A stretch of 64,000 bases of DNA from Vicinamibacterales bacterium (GCA_958296065.1 CATQHX010000026.1:36989-100988); one strand, 5' to 3'; positions 17,450 to 26,696 are shown, counted from the first letter of the stretch. Numbers and translations are program-made. Notes: a model not told the origin generated them from the sequence alone.

Positions 17450-18699
17450 GGCCAGGATACAAGCAGACCGAGGTGGGAGTCATTCCAGAAGAGTGGAAGG
17501 TCGTTCCGCTGTCGAGAACCGCTAGGCGCATCACACGAGGTGCTAGCCCTCGGCCGATCGGCAGCTCTTTATGGTTCGACGAGGGGTCGGAAGTTGGATG
17601 GGTGCGCATTTCTGACGTAACGCGCTCCCATCGGTACTTGGAGGAAACAGCCCAGCGGCTATCGGAGGCTGGCATTCGGAATAGCAGGTTTGTCCGCTCC
17701 GGTGGCCTGATCATGAGCATCTGCGCGACAGTGGGCAGGCCGATAGAAACCCGGATCGATGCGTGCATCCACGACGGATTCGTCGTGTTCGAGCAGCCGC
17801 AAATCAATCAGTCATTCTTCTATCACGTGCTGGTCGACCTAGAGCAAACCTGGTCCCGGCGAGGGCAGACCGGCTCGCAGATGAATCTGAACACTGCTCT
17901 CATCAACCGGCGACTGGTAGCAATCCCTCGCACGGAGGCCGAACAACACGCCATCGCGACGGCATTGAGCGATGTGGATGCACTGCTAGGCGGACTGGGA
18001 CGGCTCATCGCCAAGAAGCGCGACATCAAACAGGCTGCCATGCAGCTGCTTCTGACCGGCCGGATCCGCTTACCGGGCTTTCACGGGGAATGGGAGATGA
18101 AGCGATTGGGAAATCACGTTGCGTTCTTGCGCAACGGTACCAACTCACGAGCAGAGGTTACGCAGGACGGTCCAGTGAAGTATCTGCACTACGGCGATGT
18201 GCACGCTTGCGCGGGCACCCAACTTCGCCCCAACGCACTGCCAAGCATCCCGTCAGAAAGGGCGAAATCCTTAGCTCGGTTGCAAGACGGCGATCTTGTG
18301 TTCGCCGATGCCTCAGAGGACTTGGCCGGAGTGAGCAAGTCGGTGGAGATGCGCGGAGTTGCCGATACTGAAACTGTCCCGGGACTTCACACCATTGCGG
18401 CCCGCTTCGACAAGAGCGTGCTCGCGGACGGTTTCAAATCGTACCTTCAGTTCTGCTCCACGTTTTCCGGCCAGCTCCGACGACTTGCTGCGGGCACGAA
18501 AGTGCACGCGACCAATCGGACGCACATCGCGTGTATCGAGATGCGGCTACCCGGCGTTGAGGAACAAACCGCCATCGCCACCGTTCTATCCGACATGGAT
18601 GCCGAGCTGACGGCCCTGGAAGCCCGCCGCGACAAGACCCGCGATCTCAAGAAAGGCATGATGAAGGAACTCCTCACCGGCAGGACAAGGCTGATATGA
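17440..18699 (+). CDS. hsdS: Type I restriction enzyme specificity subunit HsdS
   Basis: DNA-recognition subunit that directs HsdM/HsdR to a bipartite target. 419 residues from ATG 17440 hold two target-recognition domains: TRD1 begins GYKQTEVGVIPEEWKVVPLS and TRD2 begins near residue 215 (MKRLGNHVAFLRNGTN). Each is followed by the conserved helical spacer (EQHAIATALSDVDALLGGL and EQTAIATVLSDMDAELTALE) ending in KQAAMQLLLTGRIRL and KKGMMKELLTGRTRL. The true start is set by overlap with the hsdM remnant; an open frame extends upstream only through the antisense of the IS. The gene overlaps the next one by 4 bases (ATGA). Without hsdM in cis it needs a methyltransferase from elsewhere. Confidence 0.9.
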   Translation: MELRPGYKQTEVGVIPEEWKVVPLSRTARRITRGASPRPIGSSLWFDEGSEVGWVRISDVTRSHRYLEETAQRLSEAGIRNSRFVRSGGLIMSICATVGRPIETRIDACIHDGFVVFEQPQINQSFFYHVLVDLEQTWSRRGQTGSQMNLNTALINRRLVAIPRTEAEQHAIATALSDVDALLGGLGRLIAKKRDIKQAAMQLLLTGRIRLPGFHGEWEMKRLGNHVAFLRNGTNSRAEVTQDGPVKYLHYGDVHACAGTQLRPNALPSIPSERAKSLARLQDGDLVFADASEDLAGVSKSVEMRGVADTETVPGLHTIAARFDKSVLADGFKSYLQFCSTFSGQLRRLAAGTKVHATNRTHIACIEMRLPGVEEQTAIATVLSDMDAELTALEARRDKTRDLKKGMMKELLTGRTRLI

Positions 18700-20666
18700 A
18701 GATCTCCACGATTCTCGACCACATCGACAGCGGGCACATGGCGTTGCCCGAGTTCCAACGCGGGTACGTCTGGAACCGCGATCAGGTGCGCGGTCTGTTC
18801 GACTCGCTCTATCGCCGCCATCCCGTTGGCGGGCTTCTGGTGTGGGCCACCGAGTCGAAGACCGCCGCGCACCGCGGCGACAGCGCGCTTGCCGCGGGGG
18901 TCGTGAAGCTCCTGCTCGACGGGCAGCAGCGCATGACCTCGCTGTACGGGGTGGTGCGTGGGAAGGCGCCAGAGTTCTTTGATGGCAACGCTCAAGCGTT
19001 CACGGGACTGCGCTTTCATCTGGAGACGGAGACCTTCGAGTTCTACCAGCCGGTGAAGATGAAGGGCGATCCGCTGTGGACCGAGGTGACTGAGCTGATG
19101 CAGAAGGGCACCGCGGGACTGGGGGAATTCGTCACGCGCCTCAACGAGCAGCCGGCCCTGGCGCCCAAGGTCGGCGACTACGTCGGACGCCTGAGCCGGC
19201 TGCTCGGCATCGTCGACGTGGACCTGCACGTTGAGGAAGTCACCGGCCCGGACAAGTCGCTCGACGTGGTGGTCAACATCTTCAACCGGGTGAACAGCGG
19301 TGGCACCAAGCTCTCGAAGGGCGACCTTGCCCTCGCCAAGATCTGCGCCGAGTGGCCTGAAGGGCGCGATGCGATGAAGGTCAGGCTCAAGGAGTGGAAC
19401 AACGCCGGCTACCACTTCACGCTCGACTGGCTGCTGCGCTCGGTGAACACGGTGCTGACGGGGGAGGCGAAGTTCCAGCACTTGCATGAGAAGAGTGCCA
19501 CCGAGGTACAGGACGCGCTCGCCCGCACGACGAAACACATCGACACGAGCCTCAATCTTATCGGCGGGCGGCTGGGTCTCGACCACGACCAGGTGTTCTT
19601 TGGTCGTTACGGCGTGCCGGTGATGGCGCGCTATCTCGACCAGCGCCAGGCGAAGCACCGCGGCTCGATGAGTGCGAAGGAACGCGATAAGCTGCTCTTC
19701 TGGTTCGTGCAGGCAGCCATGTGGGGGCGCTTCTCCGGCTCCACGGAGTCCTTCATCGACCAGGACCTCGCGGCGCTCGAAGGCGACGACGGCGGCATTG
19801 ACATGCTGCTGGAGCAGTTGCGGCTCTGGCACGGGGGGCTGCGGGCAGAGCCGGACCACTTCACCGGGTGGAGCCTCGGCGCTCGGTTCTATCCGGTGCT
19901 GTACCTGCTTACCCGCATGGGAGAAGCCAAGGACTGGGGAACCGGACTGGCGCTCAAGGCGAGCCTGCTCGGCAAGATGAGTCGCCTGGAAGTGCACCAC
20001 ATTTTCCCGAAGGCCAAGCTCTACAAGCACAAGCACGAGTACAGGCGCCCGGAAGTCAACGCCCTCGCGAACTTCTGCTTTCAGACGAAGGACACGAACC
20101 TGGAAATCAGCGACCGTTGTCCGGAGGAATACTTCCCGAAGTTGGAGGCACGTCACCCCGGCGGTTTGGCGTCACAATGGATCCCGATGGAGCCGGTACT
20201 CTGGAAGATGGAACGGTTTCGGGACTTCCTCGAAGCCAGGAAGGAGTTGCTGGCAGCGGAGCTCAACCGCCGCATGGAGGACCTGCTGCACGGCGACACC
20301 CGATGGCTTGCAAGTGCGGCGGCGGTCGCGCCTGTGCCGGCCGGGGTACCTGCCGGAATCACAAACGAAGAGGAAGAGGCACAGTTGGAGTCGCTGAACG
20401 AGTGGATTGCGGCCGCAGGCTTCCCCCGCGGTGTGGCAGCCTACGACTTCTCGGACCCGCTGTCCGGCGAACAGAAGGCCGTTTTCGATCTTGTGTGGCC
20501 GAACGGAATCCAGGAGGAGCTGAGCCAGCCCGTGGCCGTGTTGCTCAACGAGGAAAGGCAGACGTTGGCCCTGGCCAGTCAGGCAGGGTTCCGGTGCTTC
20601 ACGCGCATCGACGAGTTCAAGCGTTACGTCACGGTCGAGATCCTCGGCGAGGGCGCCGCCGCGTGA
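18696..20666 (+). CDS. DUF262-HNH nuclease, GmrSD-like, inside the type I operon
   Basis: 656-residue fusion resembling type IV modification-dependent enzymes. The N-terminal DUF262/ParB-like domain shows LPEFQRGYVW at 17-26 and LLDGQQRMTSLYGV at 73-86, with NIFNRVNSGGTKLS further on. The second half carries an HNH/DUF1524-type site: LEVHHIFPKAKLY near residue 432, then VNALANFCFQTKDTNLEI. In GmrSD and BrxU enzymes the DUF262 part hydrolyses nucleotide and the HNH part cuts modified DNA. The start overlaps the hsdS stop (ATGA), so it is translationally coupled; hsdR follows after about 100 bases. The coupling suggests that the operon targets both unmodified and modified phage DNA. The function is inferred from family only. 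Confidence 0.8.
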   Translation: MKISTILDHIDSGHMALPEFQRGYVWNRDQVRGLFDSLYRRHPVGGLLVWATESKTAAHRGDSALAAGVVKLLLDGQQRMTSLYGVVRGKAPEFFDGNAQAFTGLRFHLETETFEFYQPVKMKGDPLWTEVTELMQKGTAGLGEFVTRLNEQPALAPKVGDYVGRLSRLLGIVDVDLHVEEVTGPDKSLDVVVNIFNRVNSGGTKLSKGDLALAKICAEWPEGRDAMKVRLKEWNNAGYHFTLDWLLRSVNTVLTGEAKFQHLHEKSATEVQDALARTTKHIDTSLNLIGGRLGLDHDQVFFGRYGVPVMARYLDQRQAKHRGSMSAKERDKLLFWFVQAAMWGRFSGSTESFIDQDLAALEGDDGGIDMLLEQLRLWHGGLRAEPDHFTGWSLGARFYPVLYLLTRMGEAKDWGTGLALKASLLGKMSRLEVHHIFPKAKLYKHKHEYRRPEVNALANFCFQTKDTNLEISDRCPEEYFPKLEARHPGGLASQWIPMEPVLWKMERFRDFLEARKELLAAELNRRMEDLLHGDTRWLASAAAVAPVPAGVPAGITNEEEEAQLESLNEWIAAAGFPRGVAAYDFSDPLSGEQKAVFDLVWPNGIQEELSQPVAVLLNEERQTLALASQAGFRCFTRIDEFKRYVTVEILGEGAAA

Positions 20667-20767
20667 GCGATAGTGGTGAGTACGGTCGAGGTGAAAGGCG
20701 GCCTGGCGGAAGGACACTGCGCTCGGCCGATTCAGATGATCAGACTGTGCCTGAAGGGTGAGTCGTT

Positions 20768-23700
20768 GTGGATGATCGAACAGTACTGGCAGGGTCACCG
20801 GTGAGCGACATCGGCAAGTCCGAGCGCGCGACGCAGAACCGTGTCATCGCGCTGTTCCTGGACGAGTTGCGCTACCGCCTCCTGGGTGACTGGTCCGACC
20901 GGGTCAATCGCCAGATCGATGAGGGGCTGCTGCGCGACTGGCTGGCGAATCGGGGACATACCGCTGCGCAGATCGGCCGAGCGCTCGAGGTGCTGGGCCA
21001 CGAGGCGCACAACCCGACGCGCAGCCTCTACGACAACAACCGGGCGGTGTACAGCTTGCTGCGCTATGGCGTGGACGTGAGGGTTGTTGCTGGCGAGAAC
21101 ACCGAGAAGATCTGGCTGATCGACTGGCGGAATCCCGAGGCCAACGACTTCGCCATCGCCGAGGAAGTGACGCTGACCGGCGCGCACGAGCGGCGGCCGG
21201 ACCTTGTGCTGTACGTCAACGGACTCGCCGTGGGCGTCATCGAGCTCAAGCGCAGTGCGGTGAGCATCGGCGACGGCATCCGCCAGCTCATCTCCAACCA
21301 GCAGCCCGAGTTCAACGCTTGGTTCTTCAGCACCGTGCAGGTCGTGTTCGCTGGCAACGACGCCGAGGGGCTGCGGTACGGCACCATCGGGACGCCCGAG
21401 AAGATGTTCCTCGCGTGGAAGGAGGACGAGGCCGACAACACGCGCTACAAGCTCGACAAGTACCTACTGAAGATCTGTGCGAAGGAGCGGCTCATCGAGC
21501 TGATGCGCGACTTCGTCCTGTTTGACGGCGGTGTGAAGAAGCTGCCGCGCGTGCACCAATATTTCGGCGTCAAGGCGTCCCAGCAGCACGTCCGCGACTA
21601 CCGAGGGGGCATCATCTGGCACACGCAGGGCAGCGGCAAGAGTATCGTCATGGTGCTGCTGGCTCGGTGGATCCTGGAGAATCTGCCACGTGCCCGCGTG
21701 CTCGTCGTCACGGACCGCGAGGAACTGGACGCGCAGATCGAACGCGTCTTCCACGAGGGTGGCGAAACCATCCACCGCACCCAGAGCGGCGATGATCTGA
21801 TGGCCCAGCTCGGGCAGGCGAAGCCGAGGCTGCTGTGCACGCTGGTCCACAAGTTCGGTCGGCCAGGCGTGGCGGACTTCGGTGCTTTCATCGAGGAGCT
21901 GAAGCAGCGCCCGAGCCCGGCTGTGGGCGAGCTGTTCATCTTCGTGGATGAGTGTCACCGCACGCAGAGCGGTCGCCTGCACAAAACCATGAAGGCGTTG
22001 CTTCCGGGCGCCGTGTTCATTGGGTTTACCGGGACGCCGCTGCTTCGCGGCGACCTACAGACCAGCCGCGAGGTGTTCGGCAGCTACATTCACACCTACC
22101 AGTTCGGTGAGGCGGTCGAGGACGGCGTGGTGCTCGACCTGGTGTACGAGGCGCGAGATGTTCCTCAGGAGCTGGGCACACAGGACAAGATTGACCAGTG
22201 GTTCGAGGCGAAGACGAAGGGGCTCAACGACTGGCAGAAGGCCGCGCTGAGGGAGCAGTGGGGCACCATGCAGAAGGTGCTGTCGTCGCGCTCGCGCATG
22301 GGGCGGGTCGTCGAGGACATCGTCTTCGACTTCAGCGTCAGGCCCCGTCTGGCGAGCCAGCGCGGGACGGCGCTCCTGGTAGCGTCCAGCATCTACGAAG
22401 CCTGCCGGTACTTCGAGCTCTTTGAGAAGACGGAGTTCAAGGGGCGCTGTGCGGTGGTCACGTCCTACAACCCGCAGGCGGGAGACGTCACCAGGGAGGA
22501 CACGGGCGCCAACACCGAGACGGAGAAGGAGTTTCTCTACAACACGTACACTGCGCTGCTGAAGGGCGTCGCGCCCAGGCCCGGCAAGACGAAGACGGAG
22601 ACCTACGAAGCCGAGGCCAAGGAGAAGTTCCGCACCCAGCCGGCGAACATGCGGCTGCTCATCGTGGTGGACAAGCTGCTCACCGGGTTCGACGCGCCTT
22701 CCTGCACGTACCTGTACATCGACAAGTCGATGCAGGACCATGGTCTGTTCCAGGCCATTTGCCGGACCAACCGGCTCGACGGCGAGGACAAGCCGTTCGG
22801 CTACATCGTCGATTACAAGGACCTGTTCCCGAAGGTTCAGGGGGCGATGGCCGTTTACACGTCAGAGCTCGACACGGGCGAGGGCAACGCCAGCCCCGAG
22901 ATCCTGTTGCAGGACCGGCTGAAGGCTGGCCGTGCCAGACTAGAGGCGGCCCGCGAGGCGCTGATCCTTCTGTGCGAGCCGGTCCAGCCGCCCAAGGGCG
23001 AGTTGCAGCATATCCACTACTTTTGCGGCAACACCGAGAATCCAGACGATCTGTCGCAGCACGAGCCGCAGCGTGTGGCGCTCTACAAGGCCGTGGCGGG
23101 GCTGGTTCGGGCGTATGCGTCCATCTCGGACAACCTTGCGGAGGCGGGCTACTCTCAGGCGGAGACGACGGCCATCGAGGAGGAACTGACGCGTGCAATT
23201 GCCCTGCGGCAGGTGATCCGGAAGGCGAGTGGCGAGACGCTCGATCTCAAGGCGTACGAAGCCGACATGCGCCACCTGGTCGATACCTACATCAGGGCGG
23301 AAGAGGCGCGGGTGATTTCGGACTTCGGTGACATGGGCCTGCTCGACGTTATCGTGAAGAGCGGCATCGCCGCGGCCATTGCCAGCCTCCCCCGGGGAGT
23401 CCGGACCGACCGCGGAGCCGTGGCCGAGACCATTGCCAACAACGTCCGCAGCACGATCCTCCGCGAGCACCTGCACGACCCCGCCTTCTACGAGAAGATG
23501 TCCAGGCTCCTGAGCGAAGTGCTGGCAGACCTGAAGGCGAAGCGCGTAGACTACGAGGAGTTCTTGAAGCGAGTGGCAACGGTGGCGGGACAGGTGCACG
23601 CCGGGCGAGCCGACGACACCCCGGAGCCACTGCGGCGAAGCCCCGGACTGCGAGCGATCTACAACACGCTCGCCGCTGCGTCGGTAACGCGTGTGGCGGA

Positions 23701-23911
23701 GCGGCCGCCAGCGGACGAATGGCGCGTGGCGGACCCGACCCTCGACCGTGCGCAGCGGATTGACGCGGCGCTCCGGGAACGTGCACCGAATGGATGGCGA
23801 GGCTTCCTGCCCAAGGAGCAGGAGGTGAAGCGCCTGATCCATGAGGTGGTGCAGGACACGGCGCTCGTCGAACGGCTGTTCGCCGTCATCAGGGTCCAGG
23901 CGGAGTACTGA
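20768..23911 (+). CDS. hsdR: Type I restriction enzyme HsdR subunit
   Basis: DNA-translocating nuclease subunit of a type I restriction enzyme. In 1047 residues the N-terminal PD-(D/E)XK nuclease is visible (RPDLVLYVNGLAVGVIELKR; D145, E159, K161), then the SF2 motor: Walker A HTQGSGKS near residue 282, DEAD-type box FVDECHRT, motif III FTGTPLL, and the second RecA domain with VDKLLTGFDAPSCTYLYID and QAICRTNR. The C-terminal helical domain mediates assembly with the methylase. It starts with GTG 20768 or possibly GTG 20801 (VSDIGKSERATQ), which gives the more usual family N-terminus. Its stop overlaps the next start (TGATG). With hsdM truncated, restriction activity in this locus is doubtful. 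Confidence 0.92.
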   Translation: MDDRTVLAGSPVSDIGKSERATQNRVIALFLDELRYRLLGDWSDRVNRQIDEGLLRDWLANRGHTAAQIGRALEVLGHEAHNPTRSLYDNNRAVYSLLRYGVDVRVVAGENTEKIWLIDWRNPEANDFAIAEEVTLTGAHERRPDLVLYVNGLAVGVIELKRSAVSIGDGIRQLISNQQPEFNAWFFSTVQVVFAGNDAEGLRYGTIGTPEKMFLAWKEDEADNTRYKLDKYLLKICAKERLIELMRDFVLFDGGVKKLPRVHQYFGVKASQQHVRDYRGGIIWHTQGSGKSIVMVLLARWILENLPRARVLVVTDREELDAQIERVFHEGGETIHRTQSGDDLMAQLGQAKPRLLCTLVHKFGRPGVADFGAFIEELKQRPSPAVGELFIFVDECHRTQSGRLHKTMKALLPGAVFIGFTGTPLLRGDLQTSREVFGSYIHTYQFGEAVEDGVVLDLVYEARDVPQELGTQDKIDQWFEAKTKGLNDWQKAALREQWGTMQKVLSSRSRMGRVVEDIVFDFSVRPRLASQRGTALLVASSIYEACRYFELFEKTEFKGRCAVVTSYNPQAGDVTREDTGANTETEKEFLYNTYTALLKGVAPRPGKTKTETYEAEAKEKFRTQPANMRLLIVVDKLLTGFDAPSCTYLYIDKSMQDHGLFQAICRTNRLDGEDKPFGYIVDYKDLFPKVQGAMAVYTSELDTGEGNASPEILLQDRLKAGRARLEAAREALILLCEPVQPPKGELQHIHYFCGNTENPDDLSQHEPQRVALYKAVAGLVRAYASISDNLAEAGYSQAETTAIEEELTRAIALRQVIRKASGETLDLKAYEADMRHLVDTYIRAEEARVISDFGDMGLLDVIVKSGIAAAIASLPRGVRTDRGAVAETIANNVRSTILREHLHDPAFYEKMSRLLSEVLADLKAKRVDYEEFLKRVATVAGQVHAGRADDTPEPLRRSPGLRAIYNTLAAASVTRVAERPPADEWRVADPTLDRAQRIDAALRERAPNGWRGFLPKEQEVKRLIHEVVQDTALVERLFAVIRVQAEY

Positions 23912-24627
23912 TGGGGGCGGCGCTACGGCTGGGCGAACTGCACATCCACGTCGTACGGAAGGACATCAGGAACGTGCACCTGAGCGTGCATCCGCCCAAC
24001 GGACGCACCCGCATCGCGGCCCCACGACACCTCAGCGATGCCGCCATTCGGGCCTTTGCCATCGGCAAGCTGGGATGGATTCGAGCGCAACAACAGAAGC
24101 TTCAGGAACAGGAACGCGAAACGCCGCGCGAGTACCTCGACCGTGAGTCTCACTTCGTGTGGGGCCGGCGCTGCCTGCTGCGCGTCGTCGAGCACGAGGC
24201 CCCGCCGGTCGTGGAGTGGCATCAGCACCGGCTGACGCTGTCCGTACGGCCGAACACGCCCCGCGAGCGCCGCGCCGAGATCCTGGAGGCGTGGTATCGC
24301 ACGCAGCTTCGTACCGCTGCGGAGCCGCTGGTCGAGCTGTGGCAGAAACGGCTTGGTGTCCGCCTGTCCTCGCTTTTCGTGCGGCGCATGAGAACCCGCT
24401 GGGGAAGCTGCAACCCTACGGCTGCCACCATTCGGCTCAACACAGACTTGGCCAAGAAGCCCGCCGATTGCCTCGAATACATCATCGTGCACGAGCTGGC
24501 GCACCTGATCGAGCCGACCCACAACGCCCGTTTCGTCGCTGTGATGGATCGGTTCCTTCCAGGATGGGTTCACCGCCGGAAACTGCTCAATCGGCTACCG
24601 GTGCGACACGATGATTGGGCGTACTGA
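23911..24627 (+). CDS. SprT/YgjP-like metallopeptidase
   Basis: 238 residues of the YgjP/WLM group that often sits at the end of type I restriction operons. The zinc-protease motif is HELAHLIEPTHNARF at about 194-208 (HExxH plus a downstream His), preceded by the conserved RTRWGSCNPTAATIRLN. The N-terminal half is a beta-rich domain (ELHIHVVRKDIRNVHLSV) typical of this family. The substrate is unknown; a role in controlling or degrading restriction subunits or DNA-protein complexes has been suggested for such proteins. It starts 1 base into the hsdR stop (TGATG), so it is coupled to hsdR. Confidence 0.85.
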   Translation: MGAALRLGELHIHVVRKDIRNVHLSVHPPNGRTRIAAPRHLSDAAIRAFAIGKLGWIRAQQQKLQEQERETPREYLDRESHFVWGRRCLLRVVEHEAPPVVEWHQHRLTLSVRPNTPRERRAEILEAWYRTQLRTAAEPLVELWQKRLGVRLSSLFVRRMRTRWGSCNPTAATIRLNTDLAKKPADCLEYIIVHELAHLIEPTHNARFVAVMDRFLPGWVHRRKLLNRLPVRHDDWAY

Positions 24628-24633
24628 AGTGGT

Positions 24634-24661
24634 CCGCCTATGCAGAACTCCGCATAGGCGG
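24634..24661 (+). promoter_or_regulatory. Perfect 10-bp hairpin covering the RBS region of the last operon gene
   Basis: CCGCCTATGC at 24634-24643 and GCATAGGCGG at 24652-24661 form a perfect stem with an 8-base loop. The ATG at 24665 follows 3 bases later, so the G-rich right arm is the only available ribosome binding site and would be hidden in the stem. There is no U-run, so it is not a standard terminator. Confidence 0.6.
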
Positions 24662-24664
24662 GAT

Positions 24665-25189
24665 ATGGAGCACCGCATCACCGTCTACGAAACCATGTTC
24701 GGTGTCAGGCAGGGAGTGTTGAACCTCCTGGCCGTGGGTCTGTACCATCTGTTCGAGCAGCAGCAGCTGTTCTTCCTCCGCCGGGGGCTTTCCACACGGC
24801 GGGAGGCGCAAGCGTTAAAGTTAAACGCAACTGAATTCGAGAAGCGTCTAGCTGAGTGCGGCGTTGAGTACCGGAGTTTTTCATGCGCTGGCAAGCTCCT
24901 CGAGCTCAAGACGGCTGCTAATGCAATTGAGCACGCCAAGGGGACAGCTGGCAACAAGCTGGCAACACTCCGGCCCGACCCCTTGGGGAGCCCGGGTCTG
25001 CCACTCGAAGGCGACGCCGCGGAATCGTCTCCCGCGGCGGTGTGGGCCCAACAGTGGGCCCAACACTTGCTCTACACACCGCTTGCCGGAGATGGCCTCT
25101 ACGTGTCGGAGCGCGACCTGTCCGAGTGGTGTGACGCAGCGATAGCGTTCTGGGAGGAGCTATCGGTTGACGATCTCGGCCTTGGGTGA
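24665..25189 (+). CDS. HEPN-like small protein at the end of the restriction operon
   Basis: 174 residues from ATG 24665, mostly helical. The N-terminus reads YETMFGVRQGVLNLLAVGLY. The middle contains LKTAANAIEHAKGTA, a pattern like the conserved helix of HEPN-related proteins (N-x3-H-x2-G). Residues further on are Pro/Gly-rich, ending in an acidic helix (LSEWCDAAIAFWEEL). HEPN proteins are often RNases in defence systems, but the classic RxxxxH motif is not clearly present, so catalysis is uncertain. A frame extending upstream to 24611 is less likely to be used. A hairpin overlapping the RBS suggests translational control. Confidence 0.6.
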   Translation: MEHRITVYETMFGVRQGVLNLLAVGLYHLFEQQQLFFLRRGLSTRREAQALKLNATEFEKRLAECGVEYRSFSCAGKLLELKTAANAIEHAKGTAGNKLATLRPDPLGSPGLPLEGDAAESSPAAVWAQQWAQHLLYTPLAGDGLYVSERDLSEWCDAAIAFWEELSVDDLGLG

Positions 25190-25224
25190 ACAAGTCACGG
25201 TCGTGGAAAGAAAGCTCGACCTGC

Positions 25225-25416
25225 TCATCGCGCAGCAGCAGAAAAACCGTAGGGAGGGTATCGACCAGATTCCTCCGAAAGCCACGGTAGCGCGTGGGCC
25301 GCCACATCGAGCGCATCGTGCAGCGCGTCGACCAGCTCCGCGTCATCGTTCACATTCGGCCAACTCGATCGGCTCCCGACGCAGGAATGCCGAGCCACGA
25401 TGAAACGCAGCGTCAT
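25225..25416 (-). CDS. Small hypothetical protein
   Basis: 63 residues from ATG 25416, starting MTLRFIVARHSC and containing an acidic helix (NDDAELVDALHDALDVAAHA). No family is recognised. It follows, in another frame, a short zinc-ribbon-type peptide (CPDCG near 25510). The same arrangement, with a start after a ...DPEDA-like tail, recurs near 29870, so it is part of a small repeated gene module. Confidence 0.4.
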   Translation of the reverse strand: MTLRFIVARHSCVGSRSSWPNVNDDAELVDALHDALDVAAHALPWLSEESGRYPPYGFSAAAR

Positions 25417-25619
25417 GGCTTCGTCCTCCGGATCGGCAGCGCGTTGAACGGCGGCCAGCCCGGCGGGTCCGGGCCCTCGATGTCCGCCCGGGCGAGCACG
25501 TAAGGCTCCGCAGTCTGGACACGCCGCGGGCAGCGGCAGCCGCACGTCGACGGCCCAGGCACTCCCCCCGCCACCGTCTCCCCGGCGCTCCGGACGCCGC
25601 CACCGCGCTCGAGGCCGTC

Positions 25620-25829
25620 TCACCGGCCGGCCGGGCGGAGAGGACCGTCGAACGGCAGGTGGCGCGTCACCGGCTCGACCTCCCCGGCGGCGATGACATC
25701 ACCTCCGCAGTCCGGACACATCACCGGCGACGGCAGCCGCACGTCGACCGCAAAGCGCGTCAGGCATCCCGAGCACCGTTCCCGGTCTCGTCTCCCGCCG
25801 CTCGAGATGCATCGCCGGAAGATGAGCAC
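25620..25829 (-). CDS. Small zinc-ribbon protein
   Basis: 69 residues from GTG 25829. Two CxxC knuckles (RCSGCLTRF and MCPDCGGDV) are separated by the strand-like segment AVDVRLPSPV, which predicts a one-zinc ribbon. A related peptide (WAVDVRLPLPAACPDCG) lies about 170 bases downstream on the same strand. Function unknown; possibly a nucleic acid or protein-binding accessory factor of the mobile region. Confidence 0.5.
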   Translation of the reverse strand: MLIFRRCISSGGRRDRERCSGCLTRFAVDVRLPSPVMCPDCGGDVIAAGEVEPVTRHLPFDGPLRPAGR

Positions 25830-25968
25830 CGATCAGCCGCTGGTCGCTCACCGATTGCCGTCCCTGACTTCCAGACCCGCGGCGGCCCGACCACTTTCTG
25901 CTCAGCCGGTAGGACCTCCAGTCTACGCGAGGCGTACGGTCCTTGATGTGGTACGGTGCCCGTTCGCC

Positions 25969-26619
25969 ATGCCACCGTCGCGTTTCTCCCGCCGTTGCCC
26001 CGTACTCCTGCTGCTCGTCGCCGTCGCCACCGGCGTCCTCGACCGCGCGGCCGAGGCCGGCACGCGGCCGTTCGCCGGCATCGTCGATTCCGCCGCCCGC
26101 CGGCACGGCGTCGACCCCGACCTGGTGCACGCCGTCATCGCCGTCGAGTCCGGGTACCGCGCAACTGCGCAATCGCCCGCCGGAGCCCAGGGCCTGATGC
26201 AGTTGATGCTGGGCACGCAGCGCGACCTCGGCGTCTCCGACGCCTTCGCCCCCCGGCAGAACGTCGACGCCGGCGTCGCCTGCCTGCGCCGGCTCACCGA
26301 CGACTTCGGGACCGTACTCGCGCTGGCCGCCTACAACGCCGGGCCCGGCACCGTGCGGCGCTACAACGACATCCCGCCATACAAGGAGACGCGCGCCTAC
26401 GTACAGGCCGTTCTCGACCGCGGTCGTTCAGTTGCCGATGCACAGGCGCCCGCGGGCCGGCCGCCGCTACCGACACGCCGGCCGTCGTGGTCGAACGGGA
26501 AGCTCTTGTCGGTCCAGGAGCTCGAACGATGGTGGGTGGATATTTCGGTGAAGTGGAACAGCGATTCCGCGGATCTGGAACACGGATTCCGGCGAAGTGG
26601 AATGCTCGTCGGAGCGTAG
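25969..26619 (+). CDS. Lytic transglycosylase (SLT domain)
   Basis: Secreted or membrane-anchored murein hydrolase that cleaves the MurNAc-GlcNAc bond with 1,6-anhydro product. From ATG 25969 there is a signal sequence (RCPVLLLLVAVATGVLDRAAEA), then an SLT domain at about 30-150: DPDLVHAVIAVESGYR with the catalytic Glu, SPAGAQGLMQLM, and LALAAYNAGPGTV. This matches the VirB1/MltC-E type found in conjugation loci and in cell-wall turnover. The C-terminal 35 residues after about base 26525 are encoded by repeat-rich DNA that looks like an IS end, so the natural C-terminus may have been replaced. Confidence 0.8.
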   Translation: MPPSRFSRRCPVLLLLVAVATGVLDRAAEAGTRPFAGIVDSAARRHGVDPDLVHAVIAVESGYRATAQSPAGAQGLMQLMLGTQRDLGVSDAFAPRQNVDAGVACLRRLTDDFGTVLALAAYNAGPGTVRRYNDIPPYKETRAYVQAVLDRGRSVADAQAPAGRPPLPTRRPSWSNGKLLSVQELERWWVDISVKWNSDSADLEHGFRRSGMLVGA

Positions 26620-26620
26620 C
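26528..26620 (+). repeat. Short internal repeats, possible IS end (IS21-like)
   Basis: TGGAACAGCGATTCCG at 26554-26569 is repeated as TGGAACACGGATTCCG at 26576-26591, and a third partial copy follows (GAAGTGGAAT). Multiple short repeats near a terminus are typical of IS21-type elements. It lies exactly where the lytic transglycosylase and the kinase-like pseudogene have been joined tail to tail. Confidence 0.35.
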
Positions 26621-26696
26621 GACGTTGCTCAGTCAGTTCCCTCCCATCGGTGTCGCCGCGGATCGTCGAGATCCTACTCGTGATCTCGTGACGCTG

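Noticed and set aside
18447..20156. Minus-strand open frame opposite the DUF262-HNH gene
   Set aside because: Shadow of a strongly coding plus strand; no recognisable motifs.
24634..24661. Rho-independent terminator for the restriction operon
   Set aside because: The stem is perfect but no T-run follows and a start codon comes 3 bases later, so a translational control element is more likely.
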